Positions 19,394-28,212 of a stretch of DNA of 64,000 nucleotides are shown in pieces. Made by a program: the position numbers and the translations under genes. Source of the DNA: Dyella mobilis (GTDB lineage: Bacteria; Pseudomonadota; Gammaproteobacteria; Xanthomonadales; Rhodanobacteraceae). The first letter of the stretch is position 1; every line of letters begins with the position of its first letter. The notes beneath the pieces are model-generated. The model ran no database searches, had not been told where the DNA came from, and saw only the letters and a list, made by a program, of their open reading frames with translations. The stretch is taken from positions 620,001 through 684,000 of the forward strand of contig NZ_JADIKF010000040.1 in the NCBI RefSeq assembly GCF_016904945.1, given 5' to 3'.

Positions 19394-20875
19394 TTACTGC
19401 CGCGCTTCGATGCGCATACCGCGCGGCGTAAGCCAATGCTCCACACCCTCGAACAGGCCCTGTACTGCCAGCGCCATCAAGGCAGCGGGTATGGCGCCTT
19501 CGAGAATCAGGCCGATATCGTCGAGCCGAATACCCGTCACGATGGGCTGGCCATAGCCGCCTGCACCAATCAACGCACCCAGCGTGGCGGTACCTACGTT
19601 GATCACGGCAGCCGTTTTTATGCCGGCAAGGATGGAACGCATCGCCATCGGCAGTTCGACGCGACGAAGCCGCACGCTACGCGGCAAGCCGAGCGCCGCT
19701 GCAGACTCGCGCAGGTCGGGTGGAATCCCGGTCAACCCGGCATAGGTGTTGCGAACGATCGGCAACAGGCTGTACAGGAACAGCGCAGCCGCTGCCGGCC
19801 AAGTGCCAATACCGAATAGCGGAATCATGAACACGAACATCGCCAGCGAGGGAATCGTCTGCAAGACGCCGCTGGCCGCCATGATCACTTGCCCAAGTCG
19901 CTTCGTGCGTGCGGAAAATACGCCCAGTGGAATAGCCAGCAATACGGCCGCGCTCAGCGACATCAGTACCAGCCGCAGATGCTCCAGCGTGCGATGGAGC
20001 AAGCGCGACCACAGGCCCGTGCCGTCGCCGTCCGATTGAACGCCGAGCAGGCTCGCTGCCACCGCGGTTTCCTTTTCGCCACGAAGCTTCACTTGCGCGT
20101 TCATCCGACGCATGGCGTCTTCGCTGATCCGCCCACTGAGTTTGCGCAAGACGTTCACAAAGGCCGGCGCAGTTTTCTCCAAAGGCAGGCGATACAAAAA
20201 AACGGCGTCGTAATGCGGAAAGTAGTGCCGGTCGTCGTCCAGCACTCGCAAGTGATAAAAAGGAATTTCAGCGTCCGTGCTGTAGAGATCGATGGCGTCT
20301 ACCGCCCCGCTCGACAGGGCCCGGTAAGACAGCGCGTGATCGAGACCGCGCACCTGCGTTTGCGGCAATCCGTAGCGTTGCCGCAAACCCGGCCAGCCGT
20401 CCGTGCGATCCATGAATTCGTTGGAAAACCCTAGGCGCAATTGCGGATGCGCGACCAGATCGGAAATACGCGATATGCCAAGCTGCGTGGCCTGGTCTTC
20501 GCGCATGCCGACGGCATAGGTATCGCTGAAACCCAGGGAGTCGGTAATGCCGATACCCAGCGGCTTGAGCGCCGCGCGCAAGCTTGCGATATCCGCATCG
20601 GGCGCTACGTTCTTCAACAATTCGTGGGTCAGCGTACCGGTGTATTCGGGATAGGCATCGATGTCGCCGTGCTCCAGCGCACTCCACAGGATGCTGGTAC
20701 CGCCCAGTTCGCGTTGATGTTCGGCGTCGATACCGGCCTCGCGCGCCGACAGCCGAGCCACTTCGCCCAGAATCACCGACTCGGTGAATTGCTTGGAACC
20801 GATGCGGATGGGCGTGGCACGCAGCGAGGGCACGATGAGCACCAGCATCCACGCGGCGATCATCCAGCGCCTCAT
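19394..20875 (-). CDS. Osmoprotectant ABC transporter: substrate-binding domain fused to permease
   Basis: 493 residues from ATG at 20875, whose ATGA overlaps the stop of the ATPase gene; the longer open frame runs into that gene and is rejected. Signal-like helix at 1-20, then an OpuC/ProX-type binding domain near 20-270 (IRIGSKQFTESVILGE, DAYPEYTGTL, HALSYRALSSGAVDAID) and a permease domain near 290-493 (LAIPLGVFSAR, GVLQTIPSLAMFVFMIPL, NVGTATLGALIGAGGYG). It should import glycine betaine, choline or carnitine. The binding domain sits at the N-terminus, periplasmic, before the permease. Together with the ATPase it makes a complete two-gene importer. Confidence 0.92.
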   Translation of the reverse strand: MRRWMIAAWMLVLIVPSLRATPIRIGSKQFTESVILGEVARLSAREAGIDAEHQRELGGTSILWSALEHGDIDAYPEYTGTLTHELLKNVAPDADIASLRAALKPLGIGITDSLGFSDTYAVGMREDQATQLGISRISDLVAHPQLRLGFSNEFMDRTDGWPGLRQRYGLPQTQVRGLDHALSYRALSSGAVDAIDLYSTDAEIPFYHLRVLDDDRHYFPHYDAVFLYRLPLEKTAPAFVNVLRKLSGRISEDAMRRMNAQVKLRGEKETAVAASLLGVQSDGDGTGLWSRLLHRTLEHLRLVLMSLSAAVLLAIPLGVFSARTKRLGQVIMAASGVLQTIPSLAMFVFMIPLFGIGTWPAAAALFLYSLLPIVRNTYAGLTGIPPDLRESAAALGLPRSVRLRRVELPMAMRSILAGIKTAAVINVGTATLGALIGAGGYGQPIVTGIRLDDIGLILEGAIPAALMALAVQGLFEGVEHWLTPRGMRIEARQ

Positions 20876-21642
20876 GCCTGCGGCTCCCGCAAAGTCCGCT
20901 GCGCTTCGACGAAACGCGTAACGAAAGGATCTGCCGGCCGTTGGCGCAAATCCTCCAGGCAGCCATCCTGCACCACCTTGCCGTGGCGCATCAGCACGAT
21001 GCGATCGGCAAGCCACGCCGCCTCGGCGATGTCGTGCGTCACCACGATCACTGTCTTGCCGAACTGCAGGAAAATCTGCTTCAACACATCCTGCAGCTCG
21101 TGACGGACGATGGGATCGAGAGCACCCAGCGGCTCATCCAGCAACAAAGCATCGGGGTTCATCATCAGTCCGCGCATCAAAGCCACGCGTTGGCGCTGCC
21201 CGCCTGACAATTCGGCCGGGTAGCGTTCCAATGCATTGGCCGGCAAGTGGGCCAACGTCGCCAGCTCTTCGGCGCGTTCCCGGATGCGGCCCTTGTTCCA
21301 ACCAAGATGGTGAGGGAGCAACGCCAGGTTGCCCAGCGCGGTGAGATGCGGAAACAGCCCCCCTTCCTGGATGACATAGCCGACGCGACGACGCAGCTCC
21401 AGCACTTCGCCCGGTTGCAACACCCGGCCATCCACTTTCACCCGGCCCTGGTCCGGCCACTCCAGGCCCAACAACAGGCGCAACAGGCTCGATTTGCCCG
21501 AGCCGCTGCTGCCGATCAGCGCGGTCGTGGTTCCTGCCGGAAATCCCAGATTCACCTGGTCCAGAGCCAACAGGTTGCCGTAGCGCTTGCAGACACCGTC
21601 GAGTTCGAACGCTTCGGGCGCGGCGTTGCCGGTCATGGCCAT
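20872..21642 (-). CDS. Osmoprotectant ABC transporter ATPase
   Basis: 256 residues from ATG at 21642; an open extension to 21747 lacks homology and would run into the neighbour's promoter. Walker A GSSGSGKSSLL, Q-loop VIQEGGLFPHL, signature LSGGQRQRVAL, Walker B ALLLDEP, D-loop GALD and switch His VVTHDIAEA are intact. It drives the fused binding-protein/permease encoded next with a 4-base overlap. There is no CBS domain, unlike OpuAA/ProV, which fits the smaller OpuC-type systems. The gene is divergent from the FUSC gene. Confidence 0.93.
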   Translation of the reverse strand: MAMTGNAAPEAFELDGVCKRYGNLLALDQVNLGFPAGTTTALIGSSGSGKSSLLRLLLGLEWPDQGRVKVDGRVLQPGEVLELRRRVGYVIQEGGLFPHLTALGNLALLPHHLGWNKGRIRERAEELATLAHLPANALERYPAELSGGQRQRVALMRGLMMNPDALLLDEPLGALDPIVRHELQDVLKQIFLQFGKTVIVVTHDIAEAAWLADRIVLMRHGKVVQDGCLEDLRQRPADPFVTRFVEAQRTLREPQA

Positions 21643-21710
21643 CCAGTCGTCGGGGCTTGGGGGAAATTTCGAATCTACCGCATCCCGCCACTTTGACACG
21701 GCGGAGAGGC

Positions 21711-23918
21711 ATGGAACGTGGCATGATGGTGCGACGCACCATATCAAACCAACCGATGCTTTCCCACTCCGCCATCATCCATCGCTGGCATCGCCTGCGC
21801 GGCTCGGACCGATTCGCCGAATGCCTGCGCGTGCTGCTCGCACTCGGCGGAGCCATTGCGTATTGCCTGATGAGTGGGCAAGACGATGCCATGGTGTCGC
21901 TCATGCTCGGCGTGATTGCCTGCGCACTGGCCGAGACCGAAGACCACTGGCGCAGTCGCCTCTTGAGCCTGCTGATAACCCTGGGCTGCTTCGCCGGGGT
22001 GGCGTTTGCAGTGGAATGGCTGCTCCCCTATCCCCTCGTCTTCGCCGTGGCGCTGCCGCTGATGACCTTCGCGCTGGTGATGCTGGGTGCCATCAGCACA
22101 CGCTATGCGACCGTCGCCGGCGGCACCCTGATCCTGGCGGTTTACACCATGATCGGCACCGATTCGCCGACACCGTCGGCTCACTGGCTAAGCCAACCTG
22201 GGCAGATGCTCGCCGGTGCAGCCTGGTACGGCGTGCTTTCGCTGGCGTGGGCCGCTCTTTCGCCGCAACTCGCGGTGAGGCATGCGCTCGCACGCGTGTT
22301 CGACGCGCTCGCCGATTACGTGGAGACCAAGGCGGCACTCTTCACTCCGGTGCACGGCCTGGACCGGGAAGCCTTGTCCTTGACGCTGGCCATGCAGAAC
22401 GAGCAGGTCGTGGAAGCGCTCAACGATACCCGCGTGGTACTGATCGACCGCATCGGCATGCGCCGCCCGCGCGGAGCAACGGCGGCTCGCCTGCAACTTT
22501 ATTTCAAAGCGCAGGACATCCACGAGCGCATCAGCTCCTCGCACTATCCCTATGCAGAACTGGCCGAGGCGTTTTATCACAGCGACGTGCTTTTCCGTTG
22601 CGAGCACGTGCTGCGGCTACAAGCCAGGCGCTGCCGCCAGCATGCCGGTGCGCTTCGCCTGCATGTCGGCATTTCCCCGCTCACCGACGCGCGCGCGGCG
22701 CAATCGGATCTACGCTCATCCATCGATGCCCTGCGCAAGGAGCGGCCAGCGCCGCCCGAACCACTGCTACGTTCCATCGATGCACTGCTGCGCAATATCT
22801 CGGCGATCCAGGCGCAACTGGAAAACGAAACGCCGCCCATGACGCTTGCCGAGGGCCAGGACAGCGCACTGCAAAACCCCGGACCGCAATCCATTGGAGA
22901 AGCATGGGAACGCATCGGCAGCCAGTTCGCCGCCCGCTCCTCCCGCTTCCGGCATGCCGTCCGCCTGGCCCTGGCCTTGATGGCCGGTTATATCGTGCTG
23001 CATTTGATTCACCCACTCCACGGCTATTGGATCCTGCTGACCACATTGCTGGTTTGCCAGCCCAGTTACGGAGCAACGCTCGTGCGCATGCTGCAACGCG
23101 TGTCGGGCACGATCGCCGGAGTGATCCTGGGCTGGGCCACGTTGCGCCTGCTGCCGGAAGCGCCCTGGCAACTGCTGCTGATCATCCTGTCGGGCGTACT
23201 TTTCTTTGCCGAACGATTGCGACGCTATACGCTCGCGACAGCCTCCATCACCGTGTTCGTGGTGCTGTGCTTCAACCAGGCCGGCAGCGGCTACGACGTC
23301 ATGTGGCCGCGACTGCTGGATACGTTGATCGGCGCCGCCATCGCCGCGTTGGCGATCTACCTGATCCTGCCCGACTGGCACGGACGCCAGCTCGATCAAG
23401 TGCTGTCCAATACCCTGCGCAACGATGCGCGCTATCTGCAGCAGGTCATCGCGCAATATGCCAGCGGCAAGCGTGACGATCTCCCTTACCGCATTGCGCG
23501 GCGCGAAGCACACAATGCCGACGCGGCGCTCAGCGGCGTGCTCGCCAACATGCTGCGCGAACCGGGACGGCAACGGCGCGGCAATGAAGATCTACTGCGG
23601 TTCCTGACCATTGCGCACACCATGCTGGGGCACATTTCGGCACTGGGCGCTCACCGGCAGGCCATTGCCTGTGCGCAAGCGCGCGACGCCGTCACCCTGG
23701 CCGGCAACCTCACCGTCACCCAACTCCAACAGTTGGCCGATGCGCTGGCCTCGAATGTGCCTGCCCTTCGCCAAGAAGACGAAGCGGTGCAAAGCGCGAC
23801 GCCGCGCAGCGATGGGGTGAGCGACGACACCGCACGGCTGGTATTGGGCCAGTTGTCCTTGATCCTGGCGCAGCGGGATCGGCTGGCAAGCGTGGTCCGC
23901 GATATTCGTACCGAATGA
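21711..23918 (+). CDS. YccS/YhfK-type FUSC family inner-membrane protein
   Basis: 735 residues from ATG 21711, chosen because GGAGAGG (21703-21709) lies directly before it; ATG 21756 (MLSHSAIIHRWHRL) fits YccS starts better but has no ribosome site. Two membrane bundles, near 50-190 and 440-560, each of about six helices, separate two cytoplasmic regions, as in YccS. The second bundle contains GYWILLTTLLVCQPSYGATL and RVSGTIAGVILGW, the FUSC hallmark. FUSC proteins relate to aromatic-acid efflux (AaeB) and fusaric-acid resistance, but YccS itself has no established substrate. Divergent from the osmoprotectant ABC genes. Confidence 0.88.
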   Translation: MERGMMVRRTISNQPMLSHSAIIHRWHRLRGSDRFAECLRVLLALGGAIAYCLMSGQDDAMVSLMLGVIACALAETEDHWRSRLLSLLITLGCFAGVAFAVEWLLPYPLVFAVALPLMTFALVMLGAISTRYATVAGGTLILAVYTMIGTDSPTPSAHWLSQPGQMLAGAAWYGVLSLAWAALSPQLAVRHALARVFDALADYVETKAALFTPVHGLDREALSLTLAMQNEQVVEALNDTRVVLIDRIGMRRPRGATAARLQLYFKAQDIHERISSSHYPYAELAEAFYHSDVLFRCEHVLRLQARRCRQHAGALRLHVGISPLTDARAAQSDLRSSIDALRKERPAPPEPLLRSIDALLRNISAIQAQLENETPPMTLAEGQDSALQNPGPQSIGEAWERIGSQFAARSSRFRHAVRLALALMAGYIVLHLIHPLHGYWILLTTLLVCQPSYGATLVRMLQRVSGTIAGVILGWATLRLLPEAPWQLLLIILSGVLFFAERLRRYTLATASITVFVVLCFNQAGSGYDVMWPRLLDTLIGAAIAALAIYLILPDWHGRQLDQVLSNTLRNDARYLQQVIAQYASGKRDDLPYRIARREAHNADAALSGVLANMLREPGRQRRGNEDLLRFLTIAHTMLGHISALGAHRQAIACAQARDAVTLAGNLTVTQLQQLADALASNVPALRQEDEAVQSATPRSDGVSDDTARLVLGQLSLILAQRDRLASVVRDIRTE
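21726..21742. promoter_or_regulatory. 17-bp perfect inverted repeat between divergent genes
   Basis: ATGGTGCG-A-CGCACCAT, symmetric at all eight arm positions. It lies between the ABC ATPase start (21642) and the later FUSC start candidate (21756). If FUSC starts at 21711 the repeat is inside the coding region. A candidate operator, no known consensus recognised. Confidence 0.4.
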
Positions 23919-24091
23919 CGGAGCAGTCTCGGCATCCCCAGAGCGGGGTTCTCGCCTCATCCTTACCGGCTTCCCGGCAAGCCGGTCGTCACAAACGCAT
24001 CGGTTAGCCCGCACGAACGCGAAACGAACGCACCGGCGCCCCTAGACGCGATGCCCGGATGCTCGGATAGTTACACCTATAGACAAACCCA

Positions 24092-24200
24092 CAACTCCGA
24101 GACGCCCGGCCTGCGGTTCCCTGAAAGGAATACGGCTCGGCGCCCGTGATCCGAAGGATCACCAGGGTGACGGCGGAAACGCCCTCGCCTCCCGGCTTGG
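24092..24200 (+). promoter_or_regulatory. Molybdenum cofactor (Moco) riboswitch upstream of moaA
   Basis: The 5' leader shows the Moco-RNA hallmarks: ACTCCGAG, then CGCCCGGCCTGCG, a GGTTCC/GGAAT hairpin, GTGATCC-GAA-GGATCAC, the GGCG-GAAA-CGCC tetraloop hairpin, and the closing CTCGCCTCCCGG. It sits just before the moaA ribosome site AAGGAG (24202-24207). CTCC at 24095-24098 could pair with GGAG of that site, which would couple aptamer folding to translation. In Moco-RNA genes, cofactor binding represses synthesis. Identity rests on remembered consensus, not a covariance search. Confidence 0.88.
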
Positions 24201-24215
24201 AAAGGAGCACAGACC

Positions 24216-25199
24216 ATGTCCCCGCTGGCTGATCGCTACGGCCGCCGGTTCCCGTATTTGCGACTGTCGGTGATTCCCGCGTGCAATTTTCGTTGCACCT
24301 ATTGCCTGCCGCACGGTTACCACGCCGACCCGAATGCCAGCCAGCCGCTGTCGCTGGCTGAAATCACGCGTCTGCTGCGCGGCTTCACCGAGCTTGGCAT
24401 GCACAAGCTGCGCATCACTGGCGGCGAACCGAGCGTACGCCAGGACCTTACCGACATTATGCGCACGGCCGCTGCCGTGCCTGGCGTGACCAAGCTGGCG
24501 ATGACCACCAACGGCACCCTGCTTTCCCGCCGGTTGAGCGAATGGATGGATGCCGGCCTCAACGCCATCAATGTCAGCGTGGACAGCCTCGACCGCGCCG
24601 TCTTTGCACGCATCACCGGCCACGATCGGCTGGAAGACATCCTGGGCGGCATCGACCAGGCACTCGCCGCGGACTTGCCATCGGTGAAGCTCAATGCCGT
24701 GCTGCTGCGCGGCGTCAACGATGAACAACTGCCGTCCTGGCTCGACTATCTGCGCGAACGCCGCGTGGGCTTGCGCTTTATCGAACTGATGCAGACCGGC
24801 GACAATCTGCCGTTCTTCCGCGACCATCACGTACGCGCCGAAACGCTGGAAACACAACTCTCGCAAGGCGGTTGGCAGCTACTGCCGCGTGCGGCGGACG
24901 CCGGGCCGGCAAGAGAGTACCGCCATCCCGATTACGCCGGCCGCATCGGAATCATTGCGCCCTACTCCAAAGATTTCTGCGCCGGCTGCAACCGCCTGCG
25001 TGTCACCGCCACAGGCGACCTGCGCCTGTGCCTGTTTGGCGAATTCGGCATCCCGCTGCGACCGCTGCTGCAAGCCGACGAACAGCTCGAAGAGCTGGTG
25101 CGCGCCATCGGCGGCCAGATCGGTCGCAAGGAACAAGGACACTTCCTGCACGATGGCCGCACCGGCATCACCCCTCATCTCGCATCCACCGGAGGTTGA
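24216..25199 (+). CDS. moaA: GTP 3',8-cyclase MoaA (radical SAM)
   Basis: 327 residues, normal for MoaA. Radical-SAM cluster Cys23, Cys27, Cys30 (CNFRCTYC), SAM-binding GGEPSVR, and the C-terminal substrate cluster motif FCAGCNRLRVT with a further Cys in RLCLFG. The chain ends in Gly-Gly, which is conserved and functional in MoaA. It performs the first step of Moco synthesis, converting GTP to 3',8-cyclo-GTP. Start supported by AAGGAG and by the Moco riboswitch directly upstream. The next gene begins 3 bases after the stop. Confidence 0.98.
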   Translation: MSPLADRYGRRFPYLRLSVIPACNFRCTYCLPHGYHADPNASQPLSLAEITRLLRGFTELGMHKLRITGGEPSVRQDLTDIMRTAAAVPGVTKLAMTTNGTLLSRRLSEWMDAGLNAINVSVDSLDRAVFARITGHDRLEDILGGIDQALAADLPSVKLNAVLLRGVNDEQLPSWLDYLRERRVGLRFIELMQTGDNLPFFRDHHVRAETLETQLSQGGWQLLPRAADAGPAREYRHPDYAGRIGIIAPYSKDFCAGCNRLRVTATGDLRLCLFGEFGIPLRPLLQADEQLEELVRAIGGQIGRKEQGHFLHDGRTGITPHLASTGG

Positions 25200-25202
25200 T
25201 TC

Positions 25203-26195
25203 ATGGATGATCGTGTCCACTTTCACATGGCCGACGTGCGCCACAAACGCGTTACGGCGCGGCGTGCCGTTGCGGTCGGTGAATTGAGCGCAGGCGCTTC
25301 GGCATTTGCACTGATCGTCGAGCGCCGCTTGCCCAAGGGCGATGCCATGACCATGGCCGAGATCGCCGGCCTGCAAGGTGCCAAGAATGCATCGCAACTG
25401 ATGCCGCTGTGCCATCCGTTGCCGCTTGAATACATCGATGTGCGCTGCGAACCCGTGGCAGAGCGCCACGCCATTCGCGTCTATTGCGAAGTCGCCACCT
25501 TCGCGCGCACCGGCGTGGAGATGGAAGCACTGGCTGGCGCCAGCGCCGCATTGCTGACCTTGTACGACCTCACCAAGCCGGTCGAACCGGCGCTGTCCTT
25601 TGGAGGCGTGCGCCTGCTGTTCAAGGAAGGCGGCAAGAAGGGGCTGTGGCTGCATCCTGAAGGCATGAGCGAGGCTGAGCACGCGCACTACAAACCGCGC
25701 ACCGTCGCGCGACTCGACGCAGTCAAGGCCGCGGTGATCACGCTCAGCGACCGCGCCAGCCGCGGCGACTATGCCGACACCGCAGGACCGCTGCTGGTAA
25801 AGCGCCTGCGCGATCTTGGCGCCGATGTCGGCGACGCCGAGATACTTGCCGACGAGCCCGAGCCCTTGGCCGCCCATTTGCGGCAAAAAGCATCCGAGGG
25901 CGTGCCCTTGATTCTATGCACGGGCGGCACCGGTCTCGGTCCGCGGGACCGTACACCGGAAGCGCTGGCCATGGTGGCCGACCGCCGGGTGGACGGACTG
26001 GGCGAACTGTTTCGCTACGAGAGCAGCCAACACACGTCGATGGCCTGGCTAAGCCGCGCCGACGCTGCACTGATCGGCACGACCCTGGTCATCGCCTTGC
26101 CTGGCAGCGCCAAGGCCGTGGCGCAAGGCATGGATATTCTCGCCCCAATCCTCGCGCACGCACTGAATGTGGCTGCAGGCGGCGGACACGCATGA
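25203..26195 (+). CDS. moaCB: Bifunctional MoaC-MogA/MoaB fusion
   Basis: 330 residues with two complete domains. Residues about 1-155 are cyclic pyranopterin monophosphate synthase (MoaC): QLMPLCHPLPLEY, ARTGVEMEALAGASAA and the active-site segment LTLYDLTKP. Residues about 178-330 are a MogA/MoaB molybdopterin adenylyltransferase: VITLSDRASRG, CTGGTGLGPRDRTPEA and ALPGSAKAV. The fusion joins the second step of the pathway to the adenylation step that precedes metal insertion by MoeA. Both active sites look intact. Its stop overlaps the moeA start (ATGA). Confidence 0.95.
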   Translation: MDDRVHFHMADVRHKRVTARRAVAVGELSAGASAFALIVERRLPKGDAMTMAEIAGLQGAKNASQLMPLCHPLPLEYIDVRCEPVAERHAIRVYCEVATFARTGVEMEALAGASAALLTLYDLTKPVEPALSFGGVRLLFKEGGKKGLWLHPEGMSEAEHAHYKPRTVARLDAVKAAVITLSDRASRGDYADTAGPLLVKRLRDLGADVGDAEILADEPEPLAAHLRQKASEGVPLILCTGGTGLGPRDRTPEALAMVADRRVDGLGELFRYESSQHTSMAWLSRADAALIGTTLVIALPGSAKAVAQGMDILAPILAHALNVAAGGGHA

Positions 26196-27439
26196 GCCAG
26201 GACACACTTGCGTACGACGATGCGCTGCGAATCGTGCTGGCTCAAAGCACGCCCTTGCCCGCCGAACACTGCCCCATCGCGCGCTGCCTCGGCCGCGTAC
26301 TGGCCACCCCGATCATCAGCACCGTGGACCTGCCACCTTTCGACAATTCCGCGATGGACGGCTTTGCGTTGCGCGGCGACGCTCACCTTGCAGCCGACAC
26401 CGAACTGGAAATCGAAGGCGAGCAAGCCGCGGGCGACGGCGTGGCGCGCGCGCACCGTGGTGCGTGGGAGATCATGACCGGCGCGCGCGTGCCTGACGGC
26501 CTGGATCGCGTGATTCCGGTGGAGCAGACCGAACGCCTCGGCTCCACGCGCATTCGCCTGCTTGCCGAAGTGAGCGCGGGACAGAACGTTCGCCATGCCG
26601 GGTCGGACGTACATCGCGGCGAAAACGTGTTGGCTGCAGGCACCGTATTGGCGCCACAGCATTTGATGTTGCTGGCCTCGCTCGGCATCGCACAGATATC
26701 GGTTGCTGCGCGCCCGCGAGTCGCCGTGCTGTGCACCGGCCGCGAATTGGTCGATGACCCGGCGCAACCGCTCGCGCCTGGTCAAATCCGCAATTCCAAC
26801 GGCCCATTCCTGGCCGCGCGCATACCGCTGGCGGGCGCGGAAATCGTTTACCAGGAAACCGTCGGAGACGATGCTTCGGCTTTTGCATCGGCGGTGCAAC
26901 GGGCGCTTGGCGCCGGCGCCGAGGTGATCATTTCCAGCGGCGCGGTATCGATGGGCCGCTACGATTTCGTTCCACAGGCGCTGCAACAACTCGGTGCTGA
27001 AACCCTGTTCCACAAAGTGGCAATCCGCCCCGGCAAGCCGCTGCTGTTTGCAAAGCTGCCTGGCGGCGCCCTTCTGTTCGGCTTGCCCGGCAATCCGATC
27101 GCCGTTGCGGTTGGGCTGCGCTTCTTCGTGGAACCGTCTTTGCGCATGATGCTCGGCCTGCCGAATGAAACGCCGCGCCGCATACCGCTGCTCAATGCCT
27201 ACGCAAAGAAACCGCGCCTGCGATTCCACCTGAAAAGCCGCCTGTGCATCGATGCGCGCGGTCAGCTCGCGATCGAAGTCTTGGGCGGCCAGGAGTCATA
27301 CCGAATCCGCCCGCTCGCCGATGCCGACGCCTGGGCCATCGTTCCCGCCGAGATCGACAGCCTGCCAGCCGGCAGCCTCGTCGAGGTCTATGGCGCCGGA
27401 CACCTCGAATTTCCTCTTCCCCGCGAGATCCAGGCATGA
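26192..27439 (+). CDS. moeA: Molybdopterin molybdenumtransferase MoeA
   Basis: 415 residues from ATG at 26192, which overlaps the preceding stop by 4 bases; the open frame extending to 25916 is a shadow of the MogA domain. Family motifs: LPPFDNSAMDGFAL, VEQTERLGSTRIRL, TGRELVDDP, ISSGAVSMGRYDF and FGLPGNPIAV. MoeA inserts molybdate into adenylylated molybdopterin. Its place between the MogA domain and moaD, all with 4-base overlaps, implies tight translational coupling. Confidence 0.96.
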   Translation: MSQDTLAYDDALRIVLAQSTPLPAEHCPIARCLGRVLATPIISTVDLPPFDNSAMDGFALRGDAHLAADTELEIEGEQAAGDGVARAHRGAWEIMTGARVPDGLDRVIPVEQTERLGSTRIRLLAEVSAGQNVRHAGSDVHRGENVLAAGTVLAPQHLMLLASLGIAQISVAARPRVAVLCTGRELVDDPAQPLAPGQIRNSNGPFLAARIPLAGAEIVYQETVGDDASAFASAVQRALGAGAEVIISSGAVSMGRYDFVPQALQQLGAETLFHKVAIRPGKPLLFAKLPGGALLFGLPGNPIAVAVGLRFFVEPSLRMMLGLPNETPRRIPLLNAYAKKPRLRFHLKSRLCIDARGQLAIEVLGGQESYRIRPLADADAWAIVPAEIDSLPAGSLVEVYGAGHLEFPLPREIQA

Positions 27440-27696
27440 AATTGCGCCTTACCCTTTTCGGAGCCTTGCGCGATGCCGACCCGCGCGGCTTCATCGAACT
27501 CGATGTCCCCGAACACAGCACGGTGGCGCAGGTGCGCGAAGCGCTGCAGCACCACGTGCATCGCCACGCGCCGGCGATCAGCCCCAGCCTGATCCAGCGC
27601 TCGGCCTTCGCCAGCGAAGACGAAATTCTGCACAACCATCGTCACGTACCTGAAAACGGCGAACTGGCGATCCTGCCGCCGGTCAGCGGAGGCTGA
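27436..27696 (+). CDS. moaD: Molybdopterin synthase small subunit MoaD
   Basis: 86 residues from ATG 27436, overlapping the moeA stop (ATGA). Ubiquitin-like fold pattern MKLRLTLFGALRDAD, and the obligatory C-terminal Gly-Gly (PPVSGG) that becomes the thiocarboxylate sulphur donor. It is the partner of MoaE, encoded 2 bases downstream. The ORF extending further upstream is a shadow of moeA. Confidence 0.95.
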   Translation: MKLRLTLFGALRDADPRGFIELDVPEHSTVAQVREALQHHVHRHAPAISPSLIQRSAFASEDEILHNHRHVPENGELAILPPVSGG

Positions 27697-27698
27697 AA

Positions 27699-28208
27699 AT
27701 GACCGACATCTACACCGCCGTTGTCGACGTCGTGCACGCGCCGCTGAATCCCCCCGCGGCGCTCGATTTCGTCTCCGATCCGCGCTTCGGCGGCATCGCC
27801 ACGTTTATCGGCCGCGTGCGCCAGCACAATCTAGGACGCACGGTCACCGGCATCAGCTACGACCTGTTCGAACCGCTGGCGCTACGCATCTTCCAGAGCA
27901 TCGGCGAGCGCGCCCGCCGAGAGGTGGGAGGCCCGATGAAGCTGTATATCGCACATGCCAAGGGCGACCTGCGCATCGGCGATCTGGCCGTGGTGATCGC
28001 CGCCGCTACGCCGCATCGCGACGAAGCGTTTCGCGCCTGCCGGCTGGCCATTGAAGCGATCAAGCACGAAGCACCGATCTGGAAGCAAGAACATTATGTC
28101 GATGGCCACAGCGCCTGGAGCGAAGGATGCTCGCTGTGCGAAGAACATCGCGAGGCCGAACTGGCCGCCGTCAAGCGCGACGGGGAAACACGTGGACACC
28201 AGCACTAG
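27699..28208 (+). CDS. moaE: Molybdopterin synthase catalytic subunit MoaE
   Basis: 169 residues. MoaE motifs: GGIATFIGRVRQHNLGRTV, HAKGDLRIGDLAVVIAA, HRDEAFRACRLAIEAIK and the active-site segment EAPIWKQEHY with its catalytic Lys. It joins MoaD to convert cyclic pyranopterin monophosphate into molybdopterin. A short tail after the domain contains Cys/His (CSLCEEHREAE) that is longer than in E. coli MoaE. Confidence 0.95.
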   Translation: MTDIYTAVVDVVHAPLNPPAALDFVSDPRFGGIATFIGRVRQHNLGRTVTGISYDLFEPLALRIFQSIGERARREVGGPMKLYIAHAKGDLRIGDLAVVIAAATPHRDEAFRACRLAIEAIKHEAPIWKQEHYVDGHSAWSEGCSLCEEHREAELAAVKRDGETRGHQH

Positions 28209-28212
28209 GCCT

